Below, one piece after another: positions 22,581 through 35,081 of a stretch of DNA of 64,000 nucleotides. The notes under the pieces are model-generated. The model searched no databases, had not been told where the DNA came from, and saw only the letters and a list, made by a program, of their open reading frames with translations. Position 1 is the stretch's first letter; every line of letters begins with the position of its first letter. The DNA comes from Acytostelium subglobosum LB1. Its lineage: Eukaryota; Evosea; Eumycetozoa; Acytosteliales; Acytosteliaceae. The stretch spans positions 248,001 to 312,000 of the forward strand of contig NW_012236520.1 in assembly GCF_000787575.1 (NCBI RefSeq), read 5' to 3'. A program made the translations under genes and the position numbers.

Positions 22581-23511
22581 AGGGTCAGGATACATGGATG
22601 ATCAATCATATGATATCGTAGTTACTTACAAATTATATAGATTGGTGGCGGCTGTGAGGTTGGGGAAGGTACCCAAGGCATTCTCAACATAGAGATTGTC
22701 AAGTCTCTCTGTGAATACACCTCCATTGAAGTTGGCCTTGCAAATACCAGTGATGGATCTGGATAATCATATGTGTTAATAATGAATGTACTAAAGAAAG
22801 AATGAATGAATGATCATGGACTACCTACAGTGTGTACAAGGAGCCCATCTCTGAATCATATAACTTGCTTGGAATACCTCCTGAGGACGAGAGATCAACA
22901 TTGATCAAGTTACTACATTGATTGAATGATTAAGTGAGTTGTTAGTATGGTATCCTACTCATTCATATCCATTTTAAACAATAACAACAACTACATACAG
23001 TGTCTTCAGGTTGTCGATGGTACTCCAGTTGTCACTATCCAGGATGGCGTTTCCACTCAATGGACGACATAGTTTATTAGATGCTGGCGCAGCCTCCAAT
23101 GTACTTTTGAGAGGATTGATGGTTAGTATTGATGTTGTAAAGTGAATGAATGTGTATGTGATGTAAGTAAGTACATACAGGTTAATAAGGTTCTGACTAT
23201 TGTCACAACCAATGTAGGAGTTTAGGTTATAGGATCTGCTGCTAACAGTGTACACTCCATACACGTTACAGTCCTTCGACGGCCATTTAAATCCAAGATT
23301 ACTGGCGAATGAATTGAGCACAGTCCATTCTGTTGTTGATGAAATTGATTGATTGTGATTGGGTGTGAGTGAATGAGTGTGCGTAATGGATAATCTGACA
23401 CTCGTGGGTGGACCTACGTGAATCGGAAATTGCAGATGTAGTGCCAATCAAAGCCACCAACAACACTACAAGTGTAAAGGTGATGACACCTGATCGTTGA
23501 AGATTTGACAT
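19774..23511 (-). CDS. Large surface protein: LRR region, IPT/TIG domains, EGF-like segment, one transmembrane helix
   Basis: Probable type I plasma-membrane receptor or adhesion protein of the dictyostelid LRR/TIG/EGF class (comC- or tgr-like layout). Nine exons are inferred: 23511-23418, 23329-23179, 23103-22999, 22912-22829, 22758-22630, 22533-22456, 22385-22287, 22215-21686, 21566-19774; 1020 residues in frame. Signal peptide is GVITFTLVVLLVALIGTTSA. The early exons encode degenerate leucine-rich repeats, and most short-exon boundaries fall at the same phase (after two bases of a Leu or Phe codon), as when LRR exons are duplicated. Then come TIG folds (PSITFISNP, PSITSISSPPTLGG), a Cys-rich EGF-like stretch (CPDSCGGSAKGECNVGFGLC), an extracellular stalk, a Gly/Asp-rich linker, the membrane helix VTVGVVVAVVGTAIIAAGGFF, and a short Lys-rich tail. 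Ligand unknown. Confidence 0.88.
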
Positions 23512-24952
23512 GTCTTCCTAATTTGATTGATTGATTGATCTGTTTATAATATTACAATTATTTTGATTGATTAAGTAGTGATACAGTTATACACAATTAT
23601 ATGTGTATGAATATTATTATTATTATTATTATTATTATTACTTGAATGATTAAATGGAATGGTGAATTGAAGAGGCAGAGTCCAGTAAGTGTAGTCAGGT
23701 GGACCGCGAACCTGTTGAGGAGATTGCATTGTTTGTCATTGCACCCTGAGAAGCGTGTGGAGTATTGTTTACATTTGTTTGGTGATTTAGTAGTCGGACT
23801 CATCCACTACCTCCACAACAACAATGCATGATCAATCAGTAGGATATAACACACACAAAACCAGGTGGTATGGTTTAGGCCTGGCAAAAGGCAGAGTGAC
23901 ACCAACAAGATGAATCTCCATTTATCACATTGGACACGAATGATATGGGCGGTACCAAGGGTTACTTACCTCTATTAACTGACTCCACATATTGTATTTA
24001 AACCATGCCCCCAATGAGGCCCAGAAGGACACCATCCGTCCAGTCCATCCCGAAATAACGCACCTGACTCTTGTTAAGTTTTTGGTGCAACCTACACCAA
24101 AATATCTTGTTTTTGAACGATTGTAGTTAGATATCTTTTCATTCATTCACCAAGCAAGCAAAGCAACAAGAATTTGATTTCAAAAGGATAATCTTGTTGT
24201 TCCACTTCGACAACACAACACTTGCAATTAATTCTAAAGGTGACCCATTGCTGGCTCATTGTTGTAAAGTAGCGGGTATGTTTGGTGTTGTTGGGGTATG
24301 TACTGCTGTTGTGCACCTCGATGATCATCAAATCTAAAGAGATCTATATTATCACTTCACTGTCAGTAGGTGGTAATGGCGATGTTGATGATCATTGAGG
24401 TCATATTTGTTACACCAATTGGTGTAATTGGTGAAACTTAAACCACCTCGAGTGTAAGAGAAATTATTAAAGTGAAGATAAATGTTTACCCTGGTCGAAA
24501 TTTACATGTTGTAAAACATAATCATGATTGATTTCTTTGACTCTTTGATTGTTTGTTTGATTGTTCTATTGACTTGTTGTAATTGATGATCACGTGTTGT
24601 GTTGCCTTGTAATATTCCGTGCACCCTTCCATCAAAGATAGATAGATTGATTGATTCTTTACCTTCTACTACTTCTGACCTAGACACCAAATTGTTTCAA
24701 TCAATCCTTCTATTCATCCATTCATACATTCATTATTATATTACAAGAGATAAAGAGATAGAGATATAACATGAATGATAATGATCCTAAGAAGTGTGTG
24801 TTTTTGAGATTGCACTTCATTCATCATCAGAGTGCAAAGATGTAGAACATGTGTTCTTGAATGAGGGGGGGAGCGTGTGATCATCACATTGGGAAACACA
24901 TCCATTACTACATTATACTCTAAACATATAATTAAAGTGAGAGAGATATAAT
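23512..24952. other. Intergenic spacer, no gene seen
   Basis: About 1.4 kb. Holds a (TTA)n run at 23613-23641, GATT repeats near 23525, an 18-base perfect palindrome at 24410-24427, and an AT-rich leader before the metallopeptidase. Short open frames on both strands have no signal, domain or codon-use support. Confidence 0.5.
24410..24427. repeat. 18-base perfect palindrome
   Basis: TTACACCAATTGGTGTAA is its own reverse complement and is followed at once by a partial half-site TTGGTGAAA. Possible binding site for a dimeric regulator. Confidence 0.6.
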
Positions 24953-27900
24953 ATGAATATCAATAGTGATAAGTATGAGTTGTTGGTCAAGTTCAACTTG
25001 AGAGGCAAAGACATTGAGAAGTGGAGACTAAAGAGAAGTGGTCTAGTCCTCTACAATGTAAAGGATACCAGTCCATTGGTTCATGGTATGAATGAATGAT
25101 TGAATGATGAATGAATGAATGTCAACAACATCATTACTTACACATTAAATAGGCGAGTTCTTCTTGGCAACAGAGATACATAGACATGATGGATGCCCAC
25201 ATACATTGGAGCATCTGGTGTTTATGGGTTCAGAGGACTATCCTTATAAAGGTTTCCTTGATACTATTGTATCTAAATGCTTTGCACAGGGTACTAATGC
25301 ATGGACTGCAACAGATCATACTGCATACACCCTGTCCACAGCGGGATCAGAGGGATTCCTGCAGGCATTGCCCATCTTCCTCGATCACATCCTCTATCCA
25401 ACACTCACGGACGAGTCCTACGTCACAGAGATCCATCACATCGATGGCAAAGGACATGACTCTGGTGTAGTATACTGTGAGATGCAAGCCAGACAGCATA
25501 AGCAATTCTCTATCGTGGACTTTGAGTAAGCGCCAACTCAATCACACTCGTTCATTCGCTCGATCACTCATTCATTCATTCACTCAATCAATCAAACAGA
25601 CTCAGACAGATGTTGTTCACCAATGATACTGGTTATAAGAGTGAGACTGGTGGATTGCTAGAGGATATACGCAAATTGGACGTTGACACAATCAGACAGT
25701 ATCACAAGGATTATTATCGCCCGGATAACATGGGTATATTGGTCGTTGGCCAGGTGGAGACTGAACAAATCTTTGCCACACTAGATGCCTTTGAACAGAA
25801 GATTATGTCCAAGGGTACACTAACACCAATGGTTCGTCCATTCCAAGAGAAGCCAGTATTCTTTGACAAGTCCATCTCCAAAGACATCACCTACGGCTCA
25901 GAAGACGAGACCATCGGTGCAGTATATCTCTCATTCAAAGGTATCGAGCAATCTGAGCACAAGTTGTCCGATGCCCTCTCTGTACTCATGGTAAGTCAGG
26001 CCATTCATTGTTTGATCATGGACATTGGACCATTACTTACTCATGCAATTTGGAACATAGTCATACTTGCTGGATGGACCAACATCACCAATTGGCGCAG
26101 AGATGATTGATATTGAAGAGCCATACGCAACAGAGTCAATGTTCTATAAGTACGAGTTCTCCACATCAGTATTGGTCGTGTACTTTGACAATTGCAATGT
26201 AAAGAAGATGAGACAAGTCAAGGATAAGTTCTTCCAAGTCATCCAAGAGCTACTCGACAACAAAGACATTGACATGGAGAAGATGCATGCTGTCCTAGAG
26301 AGTACAAAACAATCAGTATGTGTCCGTCAAGCCACTCCTCGCGTCATGCCATTAACACACTCACTCATACATCACAACAGACTACACTCAGCTTTGACAA
26401 GTCGATCAAGGGCATTGTATCGGAGCCAGTTATAATGGACTTCTTGTATGGCGAGGACAAGACTAATCTGACAAAGAGCATCAGTTTGGACATTTTTGAT
26501 GAGTTGTTGGTAAAGGATGAGGCATTCTGGCTCAACCTGATTAAACGATTCTTTATCGATCAGCCTGTGATTGAGATCGTTGCCATACCATCCACTGCAG
26601 AGTCCAAGCGACTGACCGAGGTCGAGACCCTACGCACTGAGAAGCAGATCCAAGAGCTTGGCGAAGAGAAGATCAAACAACTTGGTGAACGTTTGAAACA
26701 AAGTCAAGAGGTCAACGAGAAGCCAATCGACAAGGAATTGTTTGGTATGTATTGGAATACGTGATGGTATTTTGGACATGATGGCTGGCTGACTGACACT
26801 TTGGATCGATCAATCAATCAAATAATGTAGAGAGGATCAAGACACCATCGCCATCAGCAATCAAGTTCATTCCCATTGTCAGTCTGTTCAATGATGTTCC
26901 ATCAAAGCAAGATGAGGATCACAGGAAATTGATGGAGCATGTACTATCCAAGTCGCCGGAGAAGGCACCATTCGATATGTTGTTAAACCGTATGTTTGAA
27001 TGATTCACCAATCATTGGAATGGTCCGGAATGGTCACGTACTTACCCATTTTACCTCCACACCCTTAGACGCCCAGACATCATTTGTCCAGATACATGTA
27101 CTGATGAACACCTTTGACTTGCCAGACGAGCTAAGACAATACCTCCAGTTGTACTTTAAGTTGTTCTTCATGGTAAGTCAGTCACTAATCATTCAATCAA
27201 TCAATCACCAACTCACACCCAATAATATTAGACACCAGTAGTTATTGATGGAGAGGAAGTTAGCCATGAGGATATGGACTTGATATATTTGAAGACATTC
27301 ATCACTTACTCTGCAACAGTCGGTATGAAGCAATCAAAGACTCCATTCTCACAGTTGTGTGTTGCAAAGTTCAAGGTCACCCAGGACAACTACTTGGATG
27401 CAGTCGGACTCGTCCGCTCATTGATTGGCGGTGACATTAGATTTGTAAACAGTCGCATCAAGGTCATTGCCCAACAGATGTTTGATGACATCTCACCCCT
27501 GAGGAACGAGGGCCAGTACATGGTGAGCGCCATGACCAAGTTCAACCTCTACCACCACGACAAGTCCAACCAATCAGTGCTCAACTTCCAGCGCCAGTAT
27601 ATCTTCCTCGAGGCCATCCTCGCCAAGCTGGCGGCAGACCCCGACACCACCGAGTACGTCGACAAGCTCAACTCAATCAGGGACTTTTTCAACAATCCCT
27701 CCACGACCACCGTTCATGTTGGCGCGGACCTCTACCAGCTGGACGACGTCAAACAGGTGTGGATCGACAGCTTTGATCATTGGAAAGACACGGCAGTAGC
27801 GCGACCACCAATGGTCATTCAAGTGCTCTCGGACAAGGTCAACGAGAGGAAGGTGCACCAGATGCTGCCACTGCCCGGTTCGACCAGTGGATACTTCACC

Positions 27901-28575
27901 CGAACACATCCAACAACATTCCGATACGACAGCATGCTGTCCAATGAGTTTGCCGCACTGTTGTTGGCCATTCACTACTTTGAGCAGATGGAGGGCCCGT
28001 TCTGGAAGGGTCTGCGCGGCGCCGGTCTGACCTACAACTACGACCTTTACATTGATCGTGAGTCTGGCATTCTCACATTCAGTTGTTCCAAGTCCTCCAG
28101 CCTTGAGAAGGCATTCTCCGAGTCCAAACGTATCGTTTGTGACGTGATATCCAGTGGCCAGTTGAATCCAGCATGGGTCCAAACCGCAGCCAGCTCAGTC
28201 CTATTCGAGTTTGTCAATGCTGAGAAGAATGTCTTTAAGGCTATCTATCAGGTATGTTGATTGATTGATTGATGGCCTGGTTTGGGTTTATTAACATTCA
28301 ACTCACTCACTCAATCGATAACTTCCATCTTCCAGTCGTTGATTAGTCATGTGATCAGGAAATGGCCATCGGATGGATATAGAGTGCTGTTGGACAAGCT
28401 GTTCAAGATTAGTGAGCAGGAGATCAAGGACTCACTGAAGCACTTGAGCATCCTATTCGATGACGACACAAGTAATGTCGCTATTGTGGCCGACACTGTC
28501 AAGGTTGATGCAGTCAAGGGTCTGTTCAAGGATGATCGTCTGAACATCATATCAGTAGAGTCACACTTTGTCTGA
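24953..28575 (+). CDS. M16C-type zinc metallopeptidase (SDD3/YOL098C-like)
   Basis: Insulinase-superfamily peptidase, 1012 residues in nine exons: 24953-25085, 25153-25525, 25600-25990, 26061-26315, 26381-26744, 26831-26989, 27069-27172, 27232-28251, 28336-28575. The inverted zinc motif HTLEH lies at residues 61-65, followed by LVFMGSEDYPYKGFLD, as in the cytosolic SDD3-like branch. A charged linker (about LGEEKIKQLGERLKQSQE) joins the two halves, as in presequence-protease relatives. There is no obvious mitochondrial leader, so a cytosolic or nuclear enzyme is likelier than the mitochondrial presequence protease. Substrates are unknown; relatives degrade peptides in a closed chamber. All joins keep frame. 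Confidence 0.9.
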
Positions 28576-28753
28576 GTGTGTAAGATGGATCGATGGATTG
28601 ATGGATGGGTGGAGTGAGGAGGAAAAGGGGGAAGAAGGAGAGGAATATGATATGTATGTGTTGACAAGGGATCATTCCACATCCCATCTATATATATTAT
28701 ATAATAAACAAGTGCCATTCATATAGTATGTACTGCTGTTACTGCTGGATGGG

Positions 28754-29438
28754 CTACTTCTTCTTCAAGTCGAATGATATCTTGCAACCACATGACTTGA
28801 TGGTGTTTGGATTGTGTGACACGACGAATGTGCTCCTCATCCGCTCCACTTCATAGTCTATAATTGATCCATTCATCATATCCAGTGATACCTTATCGAT
28901 TATAATCTCTGCATTGTCCTTTGTGAATACACTATTATAATGTCCAAATTGTTGGATCGAAACATGTTAGCCGACCTATCAATCAATCATGTCCAATCAA
29001 TCTATCAAACATACACATCATCCTCTGGTGAAGGCTTAGTGTCGAATTTGAATATATATTGGAATCCACTGCAACCGCCAGTGTCCACCATCACTCTCAA
29101 CTTGGTGTCATCGGACTTTAAGTTTGTCTTTTGATGGTTGATCTCCTATGTGTCGGGGTTAAAGGTTGGTTAGTAGTGATGCTTGATCAATCAATCAATC
29201 AATAACTCACCTTTGCGCACAAGTCAGTAACAGTGATATTGAATGGATTAGTTTCGCTTGGATATGTAAGTGTGTTGGTTGAATAGTATCTGTTGTTGCT
29301 GTACAATGGTGATGATGGTCCTGATCTCTGTTGATTGAATATATATGATGAGGCAGCTGAGGCTATGTTGCTTGTTTGGTAATGTGCAAGCCTCTGTAGA
29401 GTAGATGTAGTAGTGTATCGAGCTACAGATGACAACAT
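28754..29438 (-). CDS. isca2: Mitochondrial A-type iron-sulfur carrier (ISCA2-like)
   Basis: Delivers or stores Fe-S clusters for mitochondrial [4Fe-4S] proteins. Three exons are inferred: 29438-29211, 29145-29015, 28931-28754, giving 178 residues. Residues 1-60 form a basic, Ser/Tyr-rich leader (MLSSVARYTTTSTLQRLAHY) typical of mitochondrial import. The A-type fold follows: ITVTDLCAK, then VDTGGCSGFQY with the first cluster Cys, then NPNTIKSCGCKISF with the paired Cys. Exon joins restore AKEINHQK and DDVVFTKDNAE. The ISCA2 rather than ISCA1 assignment rests on the SCGCKISF tail and is moderate. Its 3' end faces the metallopeptidase; its 5' end shares a 260-base bidirectional promoter with the next gene. 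Confidence 0.9.
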
Positions 29439-29698
29439 GTTGTGTGTATATGTATGAACTAATATCTATCTATCTATCTAGTGATGTTAACAAGTTGTAT
29501 ACTTGTCAAAGTTGAACAAAGTGAAGAGGTCAACCCCAGACATTCTTTCGTCTTTTGTGTGAAATTTGGGGCTCATTGTGATAAAAATCGAATAAGCATT
29601 CGGCTACAACGAATCATGATGCAGAACTTTTCACACAACCAAACAGATATTTGATTACAAATAACATTACATATATAATACATACATACATACATATA

Positions 29699-30517
29699 AT
29701 GAATAGGAATAAGTTTAATAATAGAGTGATTGATTGGGAGGAGGTCAAACAAAGGAGGAGATACACTACAGAGACTCCACCAAAGTCAACAGCATCGACA
29801 TCAACATCGACTACATCAACGACAACAGATGTTAAACCAAATACATCGACGACAAATACAAACAATGTTGAACATAGACCCCCTGTTATAGACGATGTTA
29901 ATAAATCAATGTTTAATAATGAGTGGATGGAGAAACAAGTTCGTCCAGTGATATCATTCCGCACTGGCAAGTATATCACCTACATCACATGTTCACTGGC
30001 CTTCTACTTTGCACTCTTCAGCGATTACTACGAGCCAGGTAAAGAGAAAGATACTGTTGTAACTGGTGTATGTTATCCAAGATATTCAAAGACATCAATC
30101 ATTCAATCGCTCGCTCACTCAATCAATCAATCAATCAATCAAACCTTGTAGCTGAGGAATTACCATGATAAAGTAATGTCTAATTTATTGGGATTTGATG
30201 TCCGCGAGTCACTCAAGAGCTTGAGGAGGGCATTGACATTCGAGACACCACAATTGCCACAAGAGGCCATAGACAAGATCAATAGATTGAAACAAGAGCA
30301 AGGTATTGCACCTGTTGCAGAAGCAGCTCCAACACAACCAACAGCATTCTCAAAGTTATTGTCCAATGTGGAACAACCAATCAAACCGATATTGTCATCC
30401 GAGTACAATACAGAGGATCAGCGAATTGATGAGATAATCAGAAGATCAAAACTGGAAACCAAGGAAATGGAAGAGAGGCTGGATAACTTTATGAATAATA
30501 ATAACAAGGGGAAGTAA
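29699..30517 (+). CDS. Unknown single-pass membrane protein
   Basis: 244 residues, two exons (29699-30067, 30152-30517). A basic N-terminus with a Thr/Ser-rich low-complexity stretch is followed by one hydrophobic segment (YITYITCSLAFYFALF) and then LRNYHDKVMSNLLGFDVRES, a possible helical region. The C-terminal part is charged, likely coiled (RRSKLETKEMEERLDNF), ending in Asn/Lys. I do not recognise the family. Head-to-head placement with the mitochondrial Fe-S carrier and the basic N-terminus make an organellar inner-membrane location possible, but this is a guess. It ends only 48 bases from the stop of the next, convergent gene. Confidence 0.75.
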
Positions 30518-30565
30518 ACTGGATCTTACTCCATTCCATTTATATATATTATTATCATCATTGGA

Positions 30566-32716
30566 TTAATAGTCATCGTCATTACTATTAATTCCCATCA
30601 AGTCTGCTGCACTCATCATTGGCGCCACTTCCTTCTTGGGTTGTGCTTCCTCCGATTTCTGTTTCTTTTGCTGCTTCTGTTGTTGTGGGGCCTTCTGTTG
30701 TTGCTGCTTCTTCATCTCCTTGTACTCCTTCACCAGGTCATCCTCCTCATCATCGTCGAACACTGATTTGGCTGGTTTGGTTTTGGTCTGTGATTTTGCC
30801 TGTTTGTTCTTTGATTTCTTGTCCTCTTTGCCATTCGTCTTGCTCTTGTTCTTGTCATTGCCATTGTCATTGTCATTGTTGTTTGATTCGCTGCTGAACT
30901 TGTAGGCATATTGTGGCTGACTTGTTGTTGATGATTTGTTATCCTCGCCATCACTATCAGAGAATGTGACAAGTTCGTTCTTGGTTTTTGTCGTTGTTGG
31001 CACTGTTGTGGTTGGCTTTGTCTTTGATGGGGTGGTCTTGGACTTGGTCACCTTTGATCCTGGACCATCAGCCATATCGATCTTCTTGACTCTTTCACCA
31101 AAGCTCAATGAACTATCCTCATTCTTCTTCTCCTTTGTGATTGATTTGTTACTGCTAGTCTCCTCAATCGCTGACTTTTTCTTCTTTGGTGTTGTCGTTG
31201 TTGTTGTTGTTGTCGTTGTCTTTGCTGGTGCTGGTGATGATGACTGCTTCTTCTTCTCCACTAACTTGCTATCTTGTTTCTTGACACTCTTATCGATCTT
31301 TGGCTCGCTTGCCACCGGTCTCTTCTTCTCCGCCATTGACACTGGGGCGGCAACCTTGCTCTTGGTATCCATCTTTGGCTCTCTAGTCACCCTCTTTGGC
31401 TCGGTCATCTCCACATCAACTTTAGTATCCTTGGATACCAATGGCTTGGCCAAAGCATGCTTTGTCTTGTCTGCCATCAATGGTCTCTTGCTCTTTGTTT
31501 TCTCCCATGACGAGTGTACTGCCACACGTTGTTTCTTTGATGGTTGGTCATCCTCCTCCTCATCATCTTCATCATCATCTTGTCCTTTCCTCTTGATTGC
31601 TGGTCTCTTTACAATCACCTTCTTCTTCTTCTTCTTCTCATCATCACTGCCATCCTCATCATCACTGTCATCACTGTCATCGCGACTGGCAGACGCCTCC
31701 CTCTCCAACCTATATTTCTTTTGTTGCTCGACAGTCTCCCTCTTCTCGAGATTCTTCTTCCTCTTGTCCACTTTTCCAATCTTCCTGTCAGAGAATGGCT
31801 TGTTGTCCAGACTGTCCAGTGCAGGGAACATCTCCTTCATCTTCTCTCTATAGTCCTCTTGTGCAGCAATTGGATTACCAATCAAACTCAGACTCCTCAG
31901 ACTCTTTAACTTTGTCAAAGGTTCCAGATCCTTATAATTACTCAACAAGTTATGTGACAAGTCAATGATCTGAAGAGTATGCAGCAGTTGTATCTTTGCA
32001 TCCATTGTAAACACCTTATTGTTTGTGATCCTAAGTTCCTTGAGCTGGAATGTGTCATGTGATTGATTGATTGAGTGTGGGAGTGAGTGGAATGGTTCCA
32101 TATCATGTTATTGATTGATCCGATTGAGTGGCATACCTTGGTATTCTGACTCATGTCTGGGATATGCTTGATGGTGTTGTGTGATATTGACAACTTGGTC
32201 AACTCTTTGAGGAACTTGATACCTTGGATATGCTCGATGGCATTGTGTGAGAGTACCAATGTGTTGAGATTGGGCAAGTACTCCATGTTCTCAATCGTCG
32301 ATATATTATTATTATTGAGTACCAAGGCATTTAGATTGGCCAACTTCATCACTCCCTCAATCCTCTTTAACTTATTATGTGACATGTTCAACACTATCAA
32401 TCATGGATGTGTCAGTCAATCAATCAACCAATCATGCTCATGAAAGATGTAAACACATACCCTTTAACTTTGTCATTGACTTGATATCGATCATTCTCTC
32501 AAGTTTGTTGGTTGATACATTGAGTGTCTCGAGTGAGACGAGGTCTTTGAGACCATACATGTTGGCAATCTCATTCTTGCTGAGGTCTAATCGTTTGAGA
32601 TCCAAACAACAGCTGAGGTCACCCAACTCATTGATCTCCTTTGATGACAATACAATCGATGTTGTTGTACTGACATCAGGATAGAACTCTGATAGTTTGT
32701 TTGCTGTTAACTTCAT
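30566..32716 (-). CDS. SDS22-type leucine-rich repeat protein with long charged C-terminal tail
   Basis: 663 residues, three exons (32716-32461, 32393-32137, 32044-30566). The N-terminal third has about seven SDS22-like LRRs of about 22 residues (for example LKRLDLSKNEIANMYGLKDL, LNALVLNNNNISTIENMEYL), closed by an LRR cap-like GNPIAAQEDYREKMKEMFPALDSLD. The rest is a Lys/Asp/Ser/Thr-rich disordered tail with Asp-Asp-Glu runs, poly-Lys and Gln runs and several KKRK-like nuclear-signal candidates. The ATG at 32716 is used; the codon before is GTG. Layout suggests a nuclear scaffold or chromatin/RNA-associated protein, but no named orthologue is claimed. Confidence 0.85.
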
Positions 32717-34229
32717 CACTTCACTCCTATATCTTTCTGTATGTATATGTTATGTATGATCGATCGTCTTATTCTTGAAATGAAGTAATAAAATGTCGTT
32801 CGGCAATAGAATGTTTTGGTGATTTGCCCAAAAAACGAACGAATGTTGATCATATCAAAAATAATCATAATTATTGTAAAGCCAAGTCATATATTAGGTC
32901 TCATTCCAAACATGATTGATGAATCAATATTAATTATTGTAATTAAATATAGTAGGTTGTCAAGTCAGACTAGGATTGGACTGGATTGTCAATATGACCC
33001 TATCGATGGAGTTTTCAAAATCACCTTTCTACTTTATTTTATCTTGAGTTGTATGTGTTGTTGAATAAAATAATGGAGAGTGTCTGCCAGGTTAAGGTAA
33101 TATTGTGGATATGGTCAACGGTAAGATAAATGAAAGGAGTCAGAAAATGGACATCTCCAATATATTTGGCCTGATCGGTAATAGTACTTCGACAACATGT
33201 CATTGGCTTAGTTCTTCGGAGTAGACACCCACTCATCATAACACACACATTATTTCAATGACAACATCCTCATTCCTTCATTCCTTCATTCCTTCATTCC
33301 TTCACTCATTCCATTGATTCAATCATTCATTCCATAGGGATAAGTTGAGTATCTTGCCATTGCACTGACGAATGAACACCAATCGAGAGTTCATTGCCAC
33401 ACACACACTCACACTCACCATCACTGTTACCCACCACCATCTTACCTTTGACATCATTGTTTGATTGATTGATGTCCCACCCACACTCACACCACACACT
33501 TGATCAGTCACTCATTTATCTCCCACCTTTCGTGAGTATGACGTTCCTCACATATATTGATTGCTTCGCAATGAGAGTCAGCACCATCAACAATGAATAG
33601 TGAATGGAAAGAGTAAGACTTGTCTTGATATATACCCGGTGATATGCATTGTCGGATTCCACGTGAGATACTGATTCGTCTGACCATTTTACAAGTCACA
33701 ACAACACACTATGCTCTGACATTTCCATTCACAGCCACACGCCATTGGTTCAACACAGTTAAAGCGCATTGCTTCACGGTAATTTAGAACGTGCCAATCT
33801 ACAATGTTTAGTTATAATGAATGGATACTTGTCACCGCGGGCCTGCACCCGATGCCGATGCCCATATTCCCAGAGCGGTTATAACCGCTACTATTATTAT
33901 TATTATTATTTGTCACAGCCAGCCATGGATATTGCCGACCTTCCATCCATCCAACCATCGATCGGGCACAACTTTGAAATTGAGTGACACATGTAAAGAA
34001 GGACATCCATCTAACCATTGCCATTCATTGTATTTTCCATCCCAAACCCAGTCTGTACCGGACTGTACAAAGGTTCCATTTCCGATCCAACAATCAATCA
34101 TATTTTATTTTTTAATATTATCATTCAACCAAATCAAATCAATTAATATTCCCAACCGATCGATCTATTTAAATAATTTATTAATATATTTATTAATATA
34201 TATATATTTATATTATTAATATTTGTTCC
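32717..34229. other. Long intergenic spacer, no gene seen
   Basis: About 1.5 kb. Contains a TTCCTTCA tandem repeat (33270-33305), a 16-base palindrome at 33874-33889 next to a short GC-rich patch (33835-33870), a (TTA)n run at 33891-33911, and AT repeats at 34160-34220. Overlapping short open frames on both strands lack signals or domains. Confidence 0.5.
33874..33889. repeat. 16-base perfect palindrome in GC-rich patch
   Basis: AGCGGTTATAACCGCT equals its reverse complement. It directly follows the only clearly GC-rich non-coding patch in this spacer. Confidence 0.6.
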
Positions 34230-34421
34230 ATGAACTCAATTAATATTACATATATGGCAAGTCAAATCGCCGATTCATATGTACAGAGTACAGTGTACAA
34301 GATGAAGGCACTTCAATCACCGATGGCTATGATGGATAAAAAGACTGTAGACTATTTATATTTTAATAATGGAGCACAAGATGGTCAATCAACAAAGTAT
34401 ACTTATTATGTCCATGGATAA
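34230..34421 (+). CDS. Small hypothetical protein
   Basis: Open frame of 63 codons from ATG at 34230, or 55 from the second ATG at 34254 (MASQIADSYVQSTVYKMKAL). It sits in AT-rich surroundings with an AT-rich leader upstream and AT-rich trailer downstream, and its composition is more balanced than the flanks. It has no signal peptide, Cys or known motif, and ends in TKYTYYVHG. Dictyostelids have many small expressed proteins of this size, but chance cannot be excluded. Confidence 0.4.
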   Translation: MNSINITYMASQIADSYVQSTVYKMKALQSPMAMMDKKTVDYLYFNNGAQDGQSTKYTYYVHG

Positions 34422-35081
34422 TTAATTAATTTTAATCATCTTACTGGAATCATTCCAACATAAACAAATAATAATAATCACAATAATAATATAATCCAAA
34501 ATCCGACATCTCTTGGTATAAAATTATAATAAAATAAATTGTACGAACAAATAATAATAGGTATTCTTGTGTCTCTTGTCCCAGAACCAAGTTGACTTAT
34601 TTAGTACTGTTGGAACTTGGATACATTGGTGTTGAGAACATCAGTTATAATATTGCTACTAAGGTAGCTTAAACGGTGTCATATCAAAAGTAGATATATA
34701 GCTATTGTTTTTGTTTTTGTTGGAGTTTGTTGCATCTCTGAGAGTGTAAATATAGGAAGTGGGGATAGTGCTCTAATGTGAACAGTAACATTGAGTGATA
34801 CAATATATGAGTGCCATCTCTTGGAGACAAGACTCATAGATAGTCTCCATCTTCTTAATAGAGTTCCTCGACCATGTCCAGCTTTGCCCCTCCATAGCAT
34901 TGCGATCTTATGTTCAATATGATGAGGAAACATAATATTATCTGTTTGTGATGTCATCATCTTGTTGTGCATCAAGTTGAAAATGATCACAATCATTAGG
35001 ACCCTGGATCCTGAGTCCAAGGGTGAGGGCGAGGTTGGGGTGAGGGCGAGGGTACTAGTTTATTGTCCGATCGCATCCACT
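34422..35081. other. Intergenic spacer, no gene seen
   Basis: AT-rich DNA after the small ORF, then a G-rich GGGCGAGGTTGGGG-type repeat at 35023-35053 close to the proline iminopeptidase 3' end. The minus-strand open frame at 34679-35020 is unremarkable. Confidence 0.5.

Noticed and set aside
30936-31853. 305-codon plus-strand ORF rich in Ser and Phe opposite the LRR protein tail
   Set aside because: Complement of the Lys/Asp/Ser-rich tail; no independent signal or start context.
32717-34229. Hidden gene in the longest gene-free spacer
   Set aside because: All frames are short, overlap across strands and lack splice-consistent extensions or protein-like composition.
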